Source of the DNA: Gimesia benthica
Lineage (GTDB): Bacteria > Planctomycetota > Planctomycetia > Planctomycetales > Planctomycetaceae
Direction of reading: 5' to 3'
DNA: 64,000 nucleotides
Assembly (NCBI RefSeq): GCF_009720525.1
Contig: NZ_CP043930.1
Span: 2,391,501-2,455,500 of the forward strand
Positions 57,034 to 64,000 of the stretch are shown here, in pieces. Every line of letters begins with the position of its first letter. The stretch's first letter is position 1. The notes under the pieces were generated by a model. That model saw only the letters and a program-made list of their open reading frames with translations. It was not told where the DNA came from and made no database searches. Position numbers and translations under genes: made by a program.

Positions 57034-58143
57034 GTGAAAAGCCTGACCCCTGCAAAAGTGACTCTGTTGATGTTTGGCGTCTTCGGTGTCCTGATTGCAG
57101 CATATATCGGTAAAAGACTGTTGGCAGGAAAAGAGGAAGCTCCGCCAGTTGCAACTCGAAACATTCCCATGGCCATCAGTGAGCTGGAACCGGGTACCCT
57201 CGTCACCGAAGAACACCTCGGTCTGGGTCCGATTGCCATCAAGAACCTGAAGCCGGAAATGATGACTTCTAATAAGGTCATTGTCGGTCGTGTCGTTAAG
57301 GAACGCATTCCTGCAGCGACCCCGATTTCTACGAGTCAGCTCTACCCCGCTGGTGAAACACCCCCACTGAAAGTGGAACCGGGCATGCGGGCGATATCCG
57401 TGCCGCTGGAATCTACAGTCGATCTGGTCGATGGCCTGATCAAGCCGGGTGAATATGTCGACGTGCACATGACCCCCAGTGGATTGAACAACGACAGACG
57501 CATGAACGGCGGGATGACATTGACCCTGTTTAAAGGGGTGCGGGTGATCGCGATTAACCGCAGTTATACCCAGATCAGCAACTCCCGTCGGGGAACCAAT
57601 GTGACTCTGGAACTGACGCCCGAGCAGGCCAACATCATGATTCTGGCCCGCGATCGTGGTGCGATCACCATGAGTTATACCCCCGAGGGTAAAGGGGATG
57701 GTGGTGTGGCTGTCAGTAATGCAGATAAAGCAACGCTCTATGAAATCCTGGGCCTCAAAACCCCCGAAAAACCTAAAGAAAAAGAACCGCCCGAACCTTT
57801 TGTCATTGAAGGTTATTACGGCACCAGTCGCAGCGTGAACCGGTTTGACCAGAACGGCCTGCGGGTCGGTGACTACGACTCTAACAGTCGTGGAGGCGGT
57901 CGCGGTTTCAATTCTGGTGGCTACCTGGATCCATACTGGGGCGGTGGTAACGGTTCTGACCTGGACAGTGATTCCATCAGTGCTCCCCGGCGTCAGCAGG
58001 CACCCCCTGTTCAGAATTCGTATGGACCGACAGCCCAGCAACAGCAGGGACAACCTCCGGCCAATTATCCGGGTGGTCCAATGCGTCAGCAGGGATCTTA
58101 TGCCCGCAGTGTGTATCCGCAGAATCCTTCAGTGGGACGTTAA
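57034..58143 (+). CDS. cpaB: CpaB/RcpC-type Flp pilus assembly protein (SAF domain)
   Basis: Encodes 369 residues from GTG 57034 with GGGAG nine bases upstream. The N-terminal membrane helix (about 9-25) is followed by the SAF domain (about 39-105, RNIPMAISELEPGTLVTEEHLGL) and the RcpC/CpaB-specific part (about 115-235, MRAISVPLESTVDLVDGLIKP and LELTPEQANIMILARDRGAI). The C-terminal 110 residues are a Gly/Gln/Pro/Ser-rich low-complexity tail absent from short CpaB proteins. CpaB is periplasmic and supports the outer-membrane secretin CpaC, whose gene would normally follow but is missing. Confidence 0.9.
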   Translation: MKSLTPAKVTLLMFGVFGVLIAAYIGKRLLAGKEEAPPVATRNIPMAISELEPGTLVTEEHLGLGPIAIKNLKPEMMTSNKVIVGRVVKERIPAATPISTSQLYPAGETPPLKVEPGMRAISVPLESTVDLVDGLIKPGEYVDVHMTPSGLNNDRRMNGGMTLTLFKGVRVIAINRSYTQISNSRRGTNVTLELTPEQANIMILARDRGAITMSYTPEGKGDGGVAVSNADKATLYEILGLKTPEKPKEKEPPEPFVIEGYYGTSRSVNRFDQNGLRVGDYDSNSRGGGRGFNSGGYLDPYWGGGNGSDLDSDSISAPRRQQAPPVQNSYGPTAQQQQGQPPANYPGGPMRQQGSYARSVYPQNPSVGR

Positions 58144-58202
58144 GCGAACCAGCGTCTCGGCTGAAACCTTTATCCTGTTTCCATAGATTGAATTCGTAAC
58201 TC

Positions 58203-59471
58203 ATGCGACATCACCAGACAATCCGATCTGCGCATCAACGACGAGGGGTTATTACCCCTCTGGCAGCCGGCGTGCTGCTGGTTGTGCTGGCAGGGATTGC
58301 GCTGATCATCAATCGGCTCTGGCTCGATGCAGCGTCTCTGGAAGTGACGACCTGCATTGAAACAGCAGTCCTGGCCGCAGGTCATGAGATGGTTTCGGAT
58401 GAACTGATCAAGGATCAGCCGGACTATGAGACTCTGATGCAGCGGGCCGAGCATTCAGCCAATGAGGCTCTGAAATTAAATTCTGTCGCGGGCCAGCAGG
58501 TCGGTATCCAGTTGACTAAAGGTGAGAATTTACTGTTCGGTAAATCAGTACCCGTGGTTGAAACGGGAGGTCGACGTTTTCTGCAAACCGAACATGAACC
58601 GCGGAGTATTCAGATTCAGACACAATCTCCGGGCCGGATTGCCAATCCTGTTGCTGAGTTTCTGTCAGACCTCACCCGTTCTCATGTGGGAACAGCGGGA
58701 GCCCAGATTCAGGCCACACTCGACAACCATGTCCGGGGTGTTCGTCCTTTTGAAAACGTAGCGGTCCCCGCATATCCCCTGGCGATCCTGAAAACGGACC
58801 CTTCGGGCAAGCATACGCAGACCTGGGAACTGCAGATCGATCAGAAACAGGGAAAAGATGAATACCGCTACGATCCGGAAACCAAAACGGTCTCCAAAGG
58901 ATCTGACGGTATACCAGAGATCATTCTTACGGGGAAACCCCGTCGGGGTGAGATCAGTGATGCCAACATGCAGATCCTGGATTTCGGTTCTCACTTTAAT
59001 ACAGATACCGTGATGCAGCAGATTCTGTCGGGACTGACCCGCAAAAACCTGAAGCAATTCCAGGGCGAACTGCTCTTCGATGCCGGTCCCCTGCCTGTGA
59101 AGTGCAGCCCGAATATCGAAAATGGTGAGCAGGATGCGTTTCAGGAAATGATCGGCCAGTGCCGCATCTGCTTTTTATACGATCAACTGGAAGAACAGTC
59201 CGGTTCGTTTGAAGGGACTGCTTTCTGCACCAATATGGTGGGTGGTCGGATTATGGCAGTCCAGCGGCTGGATAACCAGGCATGTGAAATCATTCTGCAA
59301 CCTGGAGTGCTGTCTTCACGTTCCGTCGTACTGGCGGCTCCTGAAGATGAGACCAGCCTGATTCAACCGGTTCAGAAAATCGAACAGACTGTGAACAAGG
59401 TCGGACAGACTGCCGGCCTGAAAGAATCAAATCAAAACAAATATATTTATAAGCTTTATCTGACCCAGTAA
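58203..59471 (+). CDS. TadG-like protein (Tad/Flp-associated, PF13400-type N-terminus)
   Basis: Encodes 422 residues. The N-terminus RRGVITPLAAGVLLVVLAGI with the following helix and LWLDAASLEVTTCIETAVLAAG matches the N-terminal segment of TadG-like minor pilins. The remaining 370 residues are exported and show no VWA metal site of the longer TadG proteins; the fold is unrecognised. It sits where cpaC/cpaE usually lie, between cpaB and cpaF, 16 bases before cpaF. It is probably a minor pilin or pilus-associated adhesin. Confidence 0.75.
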   Translation: MRHHQTIRSAHQRRGVITPLAAGVLLVVLAGIALIINRLWLDAASLEVTTCIETAVLAAGHEMVSDELIKDQPDYETLMQRAEHSANEALKLNSVAGQQVGIQLTKGENLLFGKSVPVVETGGRRFLQTEHEPRSIQIQTQSPGRIANPVAEFLSDLTRSHVGTAGAQIQATLDNHVRGVRPFENVAVPAYPLAILKTDPSGKHTQTWELQIDQKQGKDEYRYDPETKTVSKGSDGIPEIILTGKPRRGEISDANMQILDFGSHFNTDTVMQQILSGLTRKNLKQFQGELLFDAGPLPVKCSPNIENGEQDAFQEMIGQCRICFLYDQLEEQSGSFEGTAFCTNMVGGRIMAVQRLDNQACEIILQPGVLSSRSVVLAAPEDETSLIQPVQKIEQTVNKVGQTAGLKESNQNKYIYKLYLTQ

Positions 59472-59486
59472 GGGTGGAGATGAATT

Positions 59487-60848
59487 ATGGTTTTACAAAG
59501 TGAAACTCCTGCTGCCAATCCCTCTGCGGATTCCCGCAAAGCTTTTCAGCGTCTGAAAACCAGACTGCATCGGCAGATGGTGGATGCGATCGACTTTTCC
59601 AAAGCAGGTGAACTGCCGGAAGCCGATTTGCGTCAGAAACTGCGCGGCCTCGCCGAGCATCTCTGTATGCAGCAGGATATCGCACTGGATCAGAAGAACC
59701 GCGACATCATGGTGCGGGAGATCCTGGACGAAATTTATGGCTTTGGTCCACTGGAACCACTGATGAGCGATCCGGATGTCAGCGATGTGCTGGTCAACGG
59801 AGCCGATCGGGTCTTTGTGGAACGCCGGGGTCTGCTGGAAGAGACCGATATCAGTTTTGCCGATGACGAACACCTGCTGCAGCTGATCCACCGTCTGGTG
59901 GGACGGGCTGGACGTCGTATCGATGAAGTTTCGCCGATGGTCGACGCCAAGCTGCCGGACGGTTCCCGTCTGAACGCGGTTATCCCTCCCCTGGCTTTGA
60001 AGGGACCTACACTTTCCATTCGTCGTTTCCGGACCCAGGCTCTCTTATTTGACGACATGGTTCAGATGGGCTCACTCGCACCGGACATGGCAACCTTCCT
60101 GGAAATGGCTGTCAAAGGTCGACTGAATATTCTGATCAGTGGTGGTACCGGTGCCGGTAAAACGACCCTCTTGAATAACTTGAGTCGTTACATTACCAAC
60201 CGCGAACGTATTGTGACGATTGAACAGACATCAGAACTTCAGCTGCAGCAGCCGGACGTGGTTTCGCTTGAAGCCCGACCTTCCAACATCGAAGGTCAGG
60301 GGGAAATCAACCAGCGTGAGCTGTTGAAGAACTCTCTGCGAATGCGTCCTGACCGCATCATCGTCGGCGAATCCCGCGGCGGTGAAGTTCTGGAAATGCT
60401 GCAGGCGATGAATACCGGTCACGATGGTTCCATGAGTACCGTCCACGCGAACGATACGCGTGACGCCCTGGACCGTCTCGAGTTGATGATCGCCCTTTCC
60501 GGGGCAGAACTTCCGAACGCGATTGCCCGGCGGTACATCGCTTCCGCGATCCATCTACTGGTACACATCACCCGTCTGCCAAACGGGGAACGTAAAGTGA
60601 TGCGTATTTCGGAACTGATCGGGTATCAGAACGGCGAATACATGGTGGAGGACTTGTTTGTCTACCGCATTACCAACGTCGATCCGGATGGAACAGTGCA
60701 TGGCAACTTCTATGCGACCGGTCATCAGCCGTTGGCTCTGAACTGGTTAACCCAGACCAACTTCAATGAAAATACTGATCTGTTCCATGCCCGGGAACTG
60801 CCACTGTCTGGTAGACAAAACGACCAGCAGAATGAACAGGAGAGCTAA
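59487..60848 (+). CDS. cpaF: Tad pilus assembly ATPase (CpaF/TadA)
   Basis: Encodes 453 residues. Secretion-ATPase motifs are complete: an N-terminal domain with GFGPLEPLMSDPDVSDVLVNG, Walker A GGTGAGKTTLLNNL (about 218-231), an Asp/Glu box (IVTIEQTSELQ), Walker B RMRPDRIIVGESRGGEVL and the His box GHDGSMSTVHAND. It forms the cytoplasmic hexamer that drives pilus extension (and, in Tad systems, retraction). It is followed three bases later by tadB. Start ATG 59487 has GGTGGAGA upstream. Confidence 0.96.
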   Translation: MVLQSETPAANPSADSRKAFQRLKTRLHRQMVDAIDFSKAGELPEADLRQKLRGLAEHLCMQQDIALDQKNRDIMVREILDEIYGFGPLEPLMSDPDVSDVLVNGADRVFVERRGLLEETDISFADDEHLLQLIHRLVGRAGRRIDEVSPMVDAKLPDGSRLNAVIPPLALKGPTLSIRRFRTQALLFDDMVQMGSLAPDMATFLEMAVKGRLNILISGGTGAGKTTLLNNLSRYITNRERIVTIEQTSELQLQQPDVVSLEARPSNIEGQGEINQRELLKNSLRMRPDRIIVGESRGGEVLEMLQAMNTGHDGSMSTVHANDTRDALDRLELMIALSGAELPNAIARRYIASAIHLLVHITRLPNGERKVMRISELIGYQNGEYMVEDLFVYRITNVDPDGTVHGNFYATGHQPLALNWLTQTNFNENTDLFHARELPLSGRQNDQQNEQES

Positions 60849-60850
60849 TC

Positions 60851-61717
60851 ATGGCAACTGATGCCACACTGAACCCCAACAGCTCTGCTACCGCAGTCGA
60901 TTTCAGCGACATCCTGCGTGATCAGGACCGCTACGCAGTTCCGGATTCGACCCAGTTAAGCAACCGGCTGAACGGCGGTTTTGACGAGTTGATCGTGCAC
61001 TCCGGCGTTCAAGCCAATCCGGCAGTGATTTTGTTTTTCTGCCTGCTGAGTTCGGTCCTGTTTGGCGGACTGATCTACATCATTCAGGAAAACTTCCTCT
61101 CAACTTCAATCGCCTTTATGGCTGGTGGACTGGCGCCGATCGGCTATCTTTTTTACCAACGTGGTCGCCGTCAGAAACAGATTAACGAACAACTTTCCGA
61201 TATGATTGACGAACTGGCTCGTGCCGCAAAAACCGGACGCAGCCTGACTCACTGTTTTGTGAATGTGTCTGCAAAGACGCCCGCCCCCCTGGGAACCGAA
61301 CTTCAGGAAGCTTCCCGTCGACTGCAGATGGGTGTTTCCATGAGAGCGGCCCTGGATGGTCTGTATGAACGGACCGGGGTTGCCAGTTTGAACATTCTTT
61401 CGATGGCCCTGATCGTCCATCAGGAAACCGGGGGAGACCTGGTGAAGGTGCTGGAGCGTCTAGCCCGTACCATCCGTGACCGTATGCTGTTCCTGGGACG
61501 TCTGCGCACCGCGACCGCCGGTAGCCGCGCGACAGCGGTACTGATGATTTCTTTACCACCACTGATCCTCGGGTTCTTCGTGTTACGCGATCCCACTTAC
61601 CTGACAACCTTGATGGCGTCTACATGGGGTCGTGGTGCGACCTTTGCCGCTATCGGACTGCAGGTCATTGGATCTCTGTGGGTCTTACGAGTTCTGAAAA
61701 CCAGTCAACGTACCTGA
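60851..61717 (+). CDS. tadB: Tad platform protein TadB (type II secretion F domain)
   Basis: Encodes 288 residues. Two hydrophobic helices (about 57-75, 80-98) precede the T2SF domain (about 110-235), with QLSDMIDELARAAKTGRSL and LNILSMALIVHQETGGDLVKVLERLA, and two C-terminal helices. It is the inner-membrane platform half that contacts the CpaF ATPase. It is tightly coupled to cpaF and followed by tadC. Confidence 0.93.
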   Translation: MATDATLNPNSSATAVDFSDILRDQDRYAVPDSTQLSNRLNGGFDELIVHSGVQANPAVILFFCLLSSVLFGGLIYIIQENFLSTSIAFMAGGLAPIGYLFYQRGRRQKQINEQLSDMIDELARAAKTGRSLTHCFVNVSAKTPAPLGTELQEASRRLQMGVSMRAALDGLYERTGVASLNILSMALIVHQETGGDLVKVLERLARTIRDRMLFLGRLRTATAGSRATAVLMISLPPLILGFFVLRDPTYLTTLMASTWGRGATFAAIGLQVIGSLWVLRVLKTSQRT

Positions 61718-61761
61718 TTTGAAACAACTGCGTCCTGCCAGAAACTGGCGAGGGTAAGAAT

Positions 61762-62871
61762 ATGTTTACACCAACAACCATTACCGTTTTTTATGCACTC
61801 TGTGGTGCCATCATTCTGTGGATGCTGTTCCGCATCATCCGCAAGCGGCGGAGTCAGAAACCGGAACAACAACCTGAAGAGATGGTCGAGCCTAGGCCGC
61901 AGGAGACCTATTCTCCTTCAGCCTCTTCCTCGAGCGCCGCTCCTGTAACCTGGGAACACCGTCAGTTGTTTGCCGCTGACAATCCATATCAGAATGGTCA
62001 GGAAGAGGGGCTACCTCCGATTGAAGCCGGTGATGTCCCCGCGATGGGCACCGATGATTATGTCTTCGGGTCGGCAACTCCCGCTTTGTCGGAAATGATG
62101 CCGGAATCGGAAGGACGACGGGCCCAGACAAAAAAAGAACTGCAGGCAGCAGGTTACTACCAGCCACATGCCCTGCAGAACTTTTCTGCGATTCGTTATG
62201 TTGCCATTCTGGGTACCATGTTGTTCTTCGGGATCCTGCTGCTTGTCGCTCCCGAGCGATTCGAAATTCCGATTTTACTCGGTCTGCTGCTGGTACCAAT
62301 CCTGGCCTGGGCGGTTCCCTTTCTGTTCATCAGCGGTCAGGCTTCTGATCGTCGCAGTGAAATTGAACAGGGGATTCCCGACATGCTGGACATGCTTAAC
62401 ATGTGTGTTTCCCAGGGGATGACCGTACCACACGCGTTGAAGAAAATTATCGGGGAACTGGCGAAGGTGTATCCGGCACTGGCTCAGGAACTGAAAATCG
62501 TGATGGAACAGGCCTCTATCGGCACCTTCACTCAGGCTCTGTCTAACTTCAGTAAGCGTATCGATGTACCGGAAGTCCACTCGTTTGCGGCCCTCTTGAT
62601 CCAGACCGATCAGATGGGAACGGACGTGACTTCGGCCCTGCAGGAATACAGTGATAACATGCGTGAAAGTCTGCAGCAGCGGGCGGATGAGAAAGCCAAC
62701 AAGGCCACATTCAAACTGCTGTTCCCGACTGTATTCTGTCTGATGCCCGCGATTTACATCTTCCTCCTCGGTCCCGCGATTGTGGAACTGTCTGACTTCT
62801 TCCATTCCGGAGGGAGAGACAGTCTGAACACCACAACCGACATGTTCCAGCAGGTGGGAACACAACAATAA
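61762..62871 (+). CDS. tadC: Tad platform protein TadC (type II secretion F domain) with extended N-terminus
   Basis: Encodes 369 residues. One membrane helix at about 5-22 is followed by an acidic, Pro/Ser-rich cytoplasmic linker (about 30-125). Two helices (about 150-195) then lead to the T2SF domain (about 205-330: QGIPDMLDMLNMCVSQGMTVPHALKK and LLIQTDQMGTDVTSALQEYSDN) and final helices. The linker of nearly 100 residues is longer than in typical TadC. It pairs with TadB to form the platform. Last gene of the tad block, ending at a strong terminator. Confidence 0.92.
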   Translation: MFTPTTITVFYALCGAIILWMLFRIIRKRRSQKPEQQPEEMVEPRPQETYSPSASSSSAAPVTWEHRQLFAADNPYQNGQEEGLPPIEAGDVPAMGTDDYVFGSATPALSEMMPESEGRRAQTKKELQAAGYYQPHALQNFSAIRYVAILGTMLFFGILLLVAPERFEIPILLGLLLVPILAWAVPFLFISGQASDRRSEIEQGIPDMLDMLNMCVSQGMTVPHALKKIIGELAKVYPALAQELKIVMEQASIGTFTQALSNFSKRIDVPEVHSFAALLIQTDQMGTDVTSALQEYSDNMRESLQQRADEKANKATFKLLFPTVFCLMPAIYIFLLGPAIVELSDFFHSGGRDSLNTTTDMFQQVGTQQ

Positions 62872-62898
62872 ACCAGTTCGCTTCTGGTGGTCTCAAAG

Positions 62899-62940
62899 AA
62901 AACAGCTTCCTGGCAGTCTCGACTGTCGGGAAGCTGTTTT
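62899..62940. terminator. Strong bidirectional terminator between tadC and the oxidoreductase gene
   Basis: AAAACAGCTTCC (62899-62910) pairs perfectly with GGAAGCTGTTTT (62929-62940), and the loop holds a further six-pair stem (GGCAGT/ACTGTC). The plus strand continues CGTTTT and the minus strand TTTTCTTT. The two convergent genes end at 62871 and 62973. Confidence 0.85.
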
Positions 62941-62972
62941 CGTTTTCAATAATCAGTGGATCTGCTGAGTCA

Positions 62973-64000
62973 TCAGACCTGGGGCAGTTCCCAGTTACGG
63001 CGGTATTCCCGTCCCAGCAGTGACTGTGCCTGTTGATTGCCAATGATCTGGTTCTGCAGCGGGTCGAACTCAATCTCCTGCCCGGCCCGATAAGCGATAT
63101 TCCCCAAGTGACAAAGTGCACTGGAAACATGACCGATCTCGATGTCCGACGTTGGCTTATTGCGGGTCTTGATGCAATCGATGAAATTCCGGTGATGGGT
63201 TGTCGCCTGATCGCTGGTGCCGGAGGTGGCTGCGTCTTTTTGATCGTAGACCTTCCAGCCTCCGCGGTCTACGACCAGTGTCCCCTTATCGCCATAGAAT
63301 GCGGCAGCCGCGTTACGACCTTCCATTCCATGCACGCTCCAGAGTCGATGCTCCCACACAAGCGTTTTGCCCGGATAGTGGTACTGCACGACCTGGGTGT
63401 CTGGTGTTTCCTGATCGTCGTTGAAGAAGTACTTGCCGCCGGAAGATGAGATCCGTTCGGGTAAATCGACGCCGAGTCCCCAGCGGGCGATGTCCAGCAT
63501 GTGGACACCCCAGTTACCCATTTCGCCAGTTCCGTAATCCCAGAACCAGTGCCAGTTATAATGGAAGCGGTTCGGATTGAACGGACGGCTGGCAGCGGGT
63601 CCCAGCCAGAGATCATAATTGACGCCCTGAGGTACCGCGATGTCTTTCTTCCGACCGATCGATTTGCGGCGATGAATAATCCAGGCTTTGGCCAGTCTGA
63701 CGTCGCCCAGTTTTCCGCTCTGTACGAATTCGACCGCGGATTGAAAATGAGATCCGCTGCGCTGATGGATGCCGGACTGGACCACGCGTTGATGCTTGCG
63801 TGCCGCCTCGATAATTTTGAGGCCTTCGTTCAGATTGTGTGAGACCGGTTTTTCCACATAGACGTCTTTACCAGCCTGACAGGCCATGATCGCCATCATC
63901 GCGTGCCAGTGATCGGGAGTGGCAATCACGACGCCATCAATTTCGGGATCGTCGAGCACCTGACGAAAATCGCTGACAACTTCCGGGGGAGTCCCTTGCT
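62973..64000 (-). CDS. Gfo/Idh/MocA-family oxidoreductase, 5' end outside window
   Basis: The frame is open to the right edge; the start codon and the N-terminal Rossmann GxGxxG lie outside. Visible are VVIATPDHWHAMMAIMA, AGKDVYVEKPVSHNLNEG (the EKP motif with the catalytic-region Lys) and the C-terminal domain with NWHWFWDYGTGEMGNWGVHML. The pattern, with a DxxxW/Trp-rich substrate region, is the large planctomycete subfamily of secreted or cytoplasmic NAD(P)-dependent sugar oxidoreductases. The last residues are WELPQV. It is convergent with tadC across a terminator. Substrate and export status cannot be told without the N-terminus. Confidence 0.92.
   Translation of the reverse strand, partial: QGTPPEVVSDFRQVLDDPEIDGVVIATPDHWHAMMAIMACQAGKDVYVEKPVSHNLNEGLKIIEAARKHQRVVQSGIHQRSGSHFQSAVEFVQSGKLGDVRLAKAWIIHRRKSIGRKKDIAVPQGVNYDLWLGPAASRPFNPNRFHYNWHWFWDYGTGEMGNWGVHMLDIARWGLGVDLPERISSSGGKYFFNDDQETPDTQVVQYHYPGKTLVWEHRLWSVHGMEGRNAAAAFYGDKGTLVVDRGGWKVYDQKDAATSGTSDQATTHHRNFIDCIKTRNKPTSDIEIGHVSSALCHLGNIAYRAGQEIEFDPLQNQIIGNQQAQSLLGREYRRNWELPQV

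Noticed and set aside
56983-58053. 356-residue minus-strand open frame opposite cpaB
   Set aside because: It is antisense to a gene with clear SAF/CpaB motifs; its translation is Arg/His/Thr-rich with no family features, as expected from a mirrored frame in moderately GC-rich DNA.

Overview
The window looks like chromosome of a planctomycete (Planctomycetota), most likely a Gimesia/Planctomyces-type organism. The genus is an inference; the phylum call is stronger. It rests on the DUF1549/DUF1553 protein paired with a Tat-exported DUF1501 protein, very large exported proteins of unknown function, a secreted PQQ-type propeller, a CitG-like gene overlapping a 6-pyruvoyl-tetrahydropterin-synthase-like gene, and a long MoxR/DUF58/VWA cluster. 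No rRNA, tRNA, CRISPR, insertion sequence or phage gene was seen. Coding density is high and the genes lie in long co-directional blocks.

Layout. 1-3053: a DapA-family gene leaving the left edge (minus), then CitG-like, PTPS-like and thioredoxin-TPR genes (plus). 3061-8047 (minus): a MotA/TolQ/ExbB proton-channel protein with a long cytoplasmic tail and two MotB/ExbD-like partners, the first split by a -1 frame break; divergent from them is a 1328-residue helical protein of unknown function (8638-12624) closed by a strong bidirectional terminator. 12694-16564 (minus): an EF-G-like GTPase paralogue and a multipass membrane protein. 16795-25137 (plus): DUF1549/DUF1553 plus DUF1501 pair, PQQ-like propeller, tyrA, purL. 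25574-44151 (plus): one long run of envelope genes: MoxR ATPase, DUF58, two VWA membrane proteins (the second with a -1 frame break), a large membrane/coiled-coil protein, a Gln-rich coiled-coil protein, a secreted unknown, an NPCBM protein, and three trypsin-like HtrA paralogues of which only the first keeps its catalytic triad. 44158-54301 (minus): two giant exported proteins that appear to hold three copies of one module of about 1100 residues; the upstream gene has a third -1 frame break. 54457-55257: inositol-monophosphatase family. 55863-62871 (plus): a Tad/Flp pilus cluster (cpaA, tadE-like, cpaB, tadG-like, cpaF/tadA, tadB, tadC) ending in a strong terminator. 62973-end (minus): a Gfo/Idh/MocA oxidoreductase leaving the right edge.

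How genes may work together. The ExbB-like protein plus its two MotB/ExbD-like partners is probably a proton-driven envelope machine without an assigned job. The MoxR-DUF58-VWA block has the gene order of Bat-type operons and is extended by exported proteins and HtrA-like proteins, suggesting envelope protein assembly or quality control. The Tad block supplies the export ATPase and inner-membrane platform of a type IVc pilus, but no pilin, secretin or TadZ gene is present here.

Three genes (at 5335-5341, 29953-29959 and 53426-53429) each need one extra G in a G run, equivalent to a -1 shift, to be read through. Two of these sites are textbook-shaped slippery heptamers, but the same heptamer sits in the same phase in three intact genes, so homopolymer base loss in the assembly must be excluded first.
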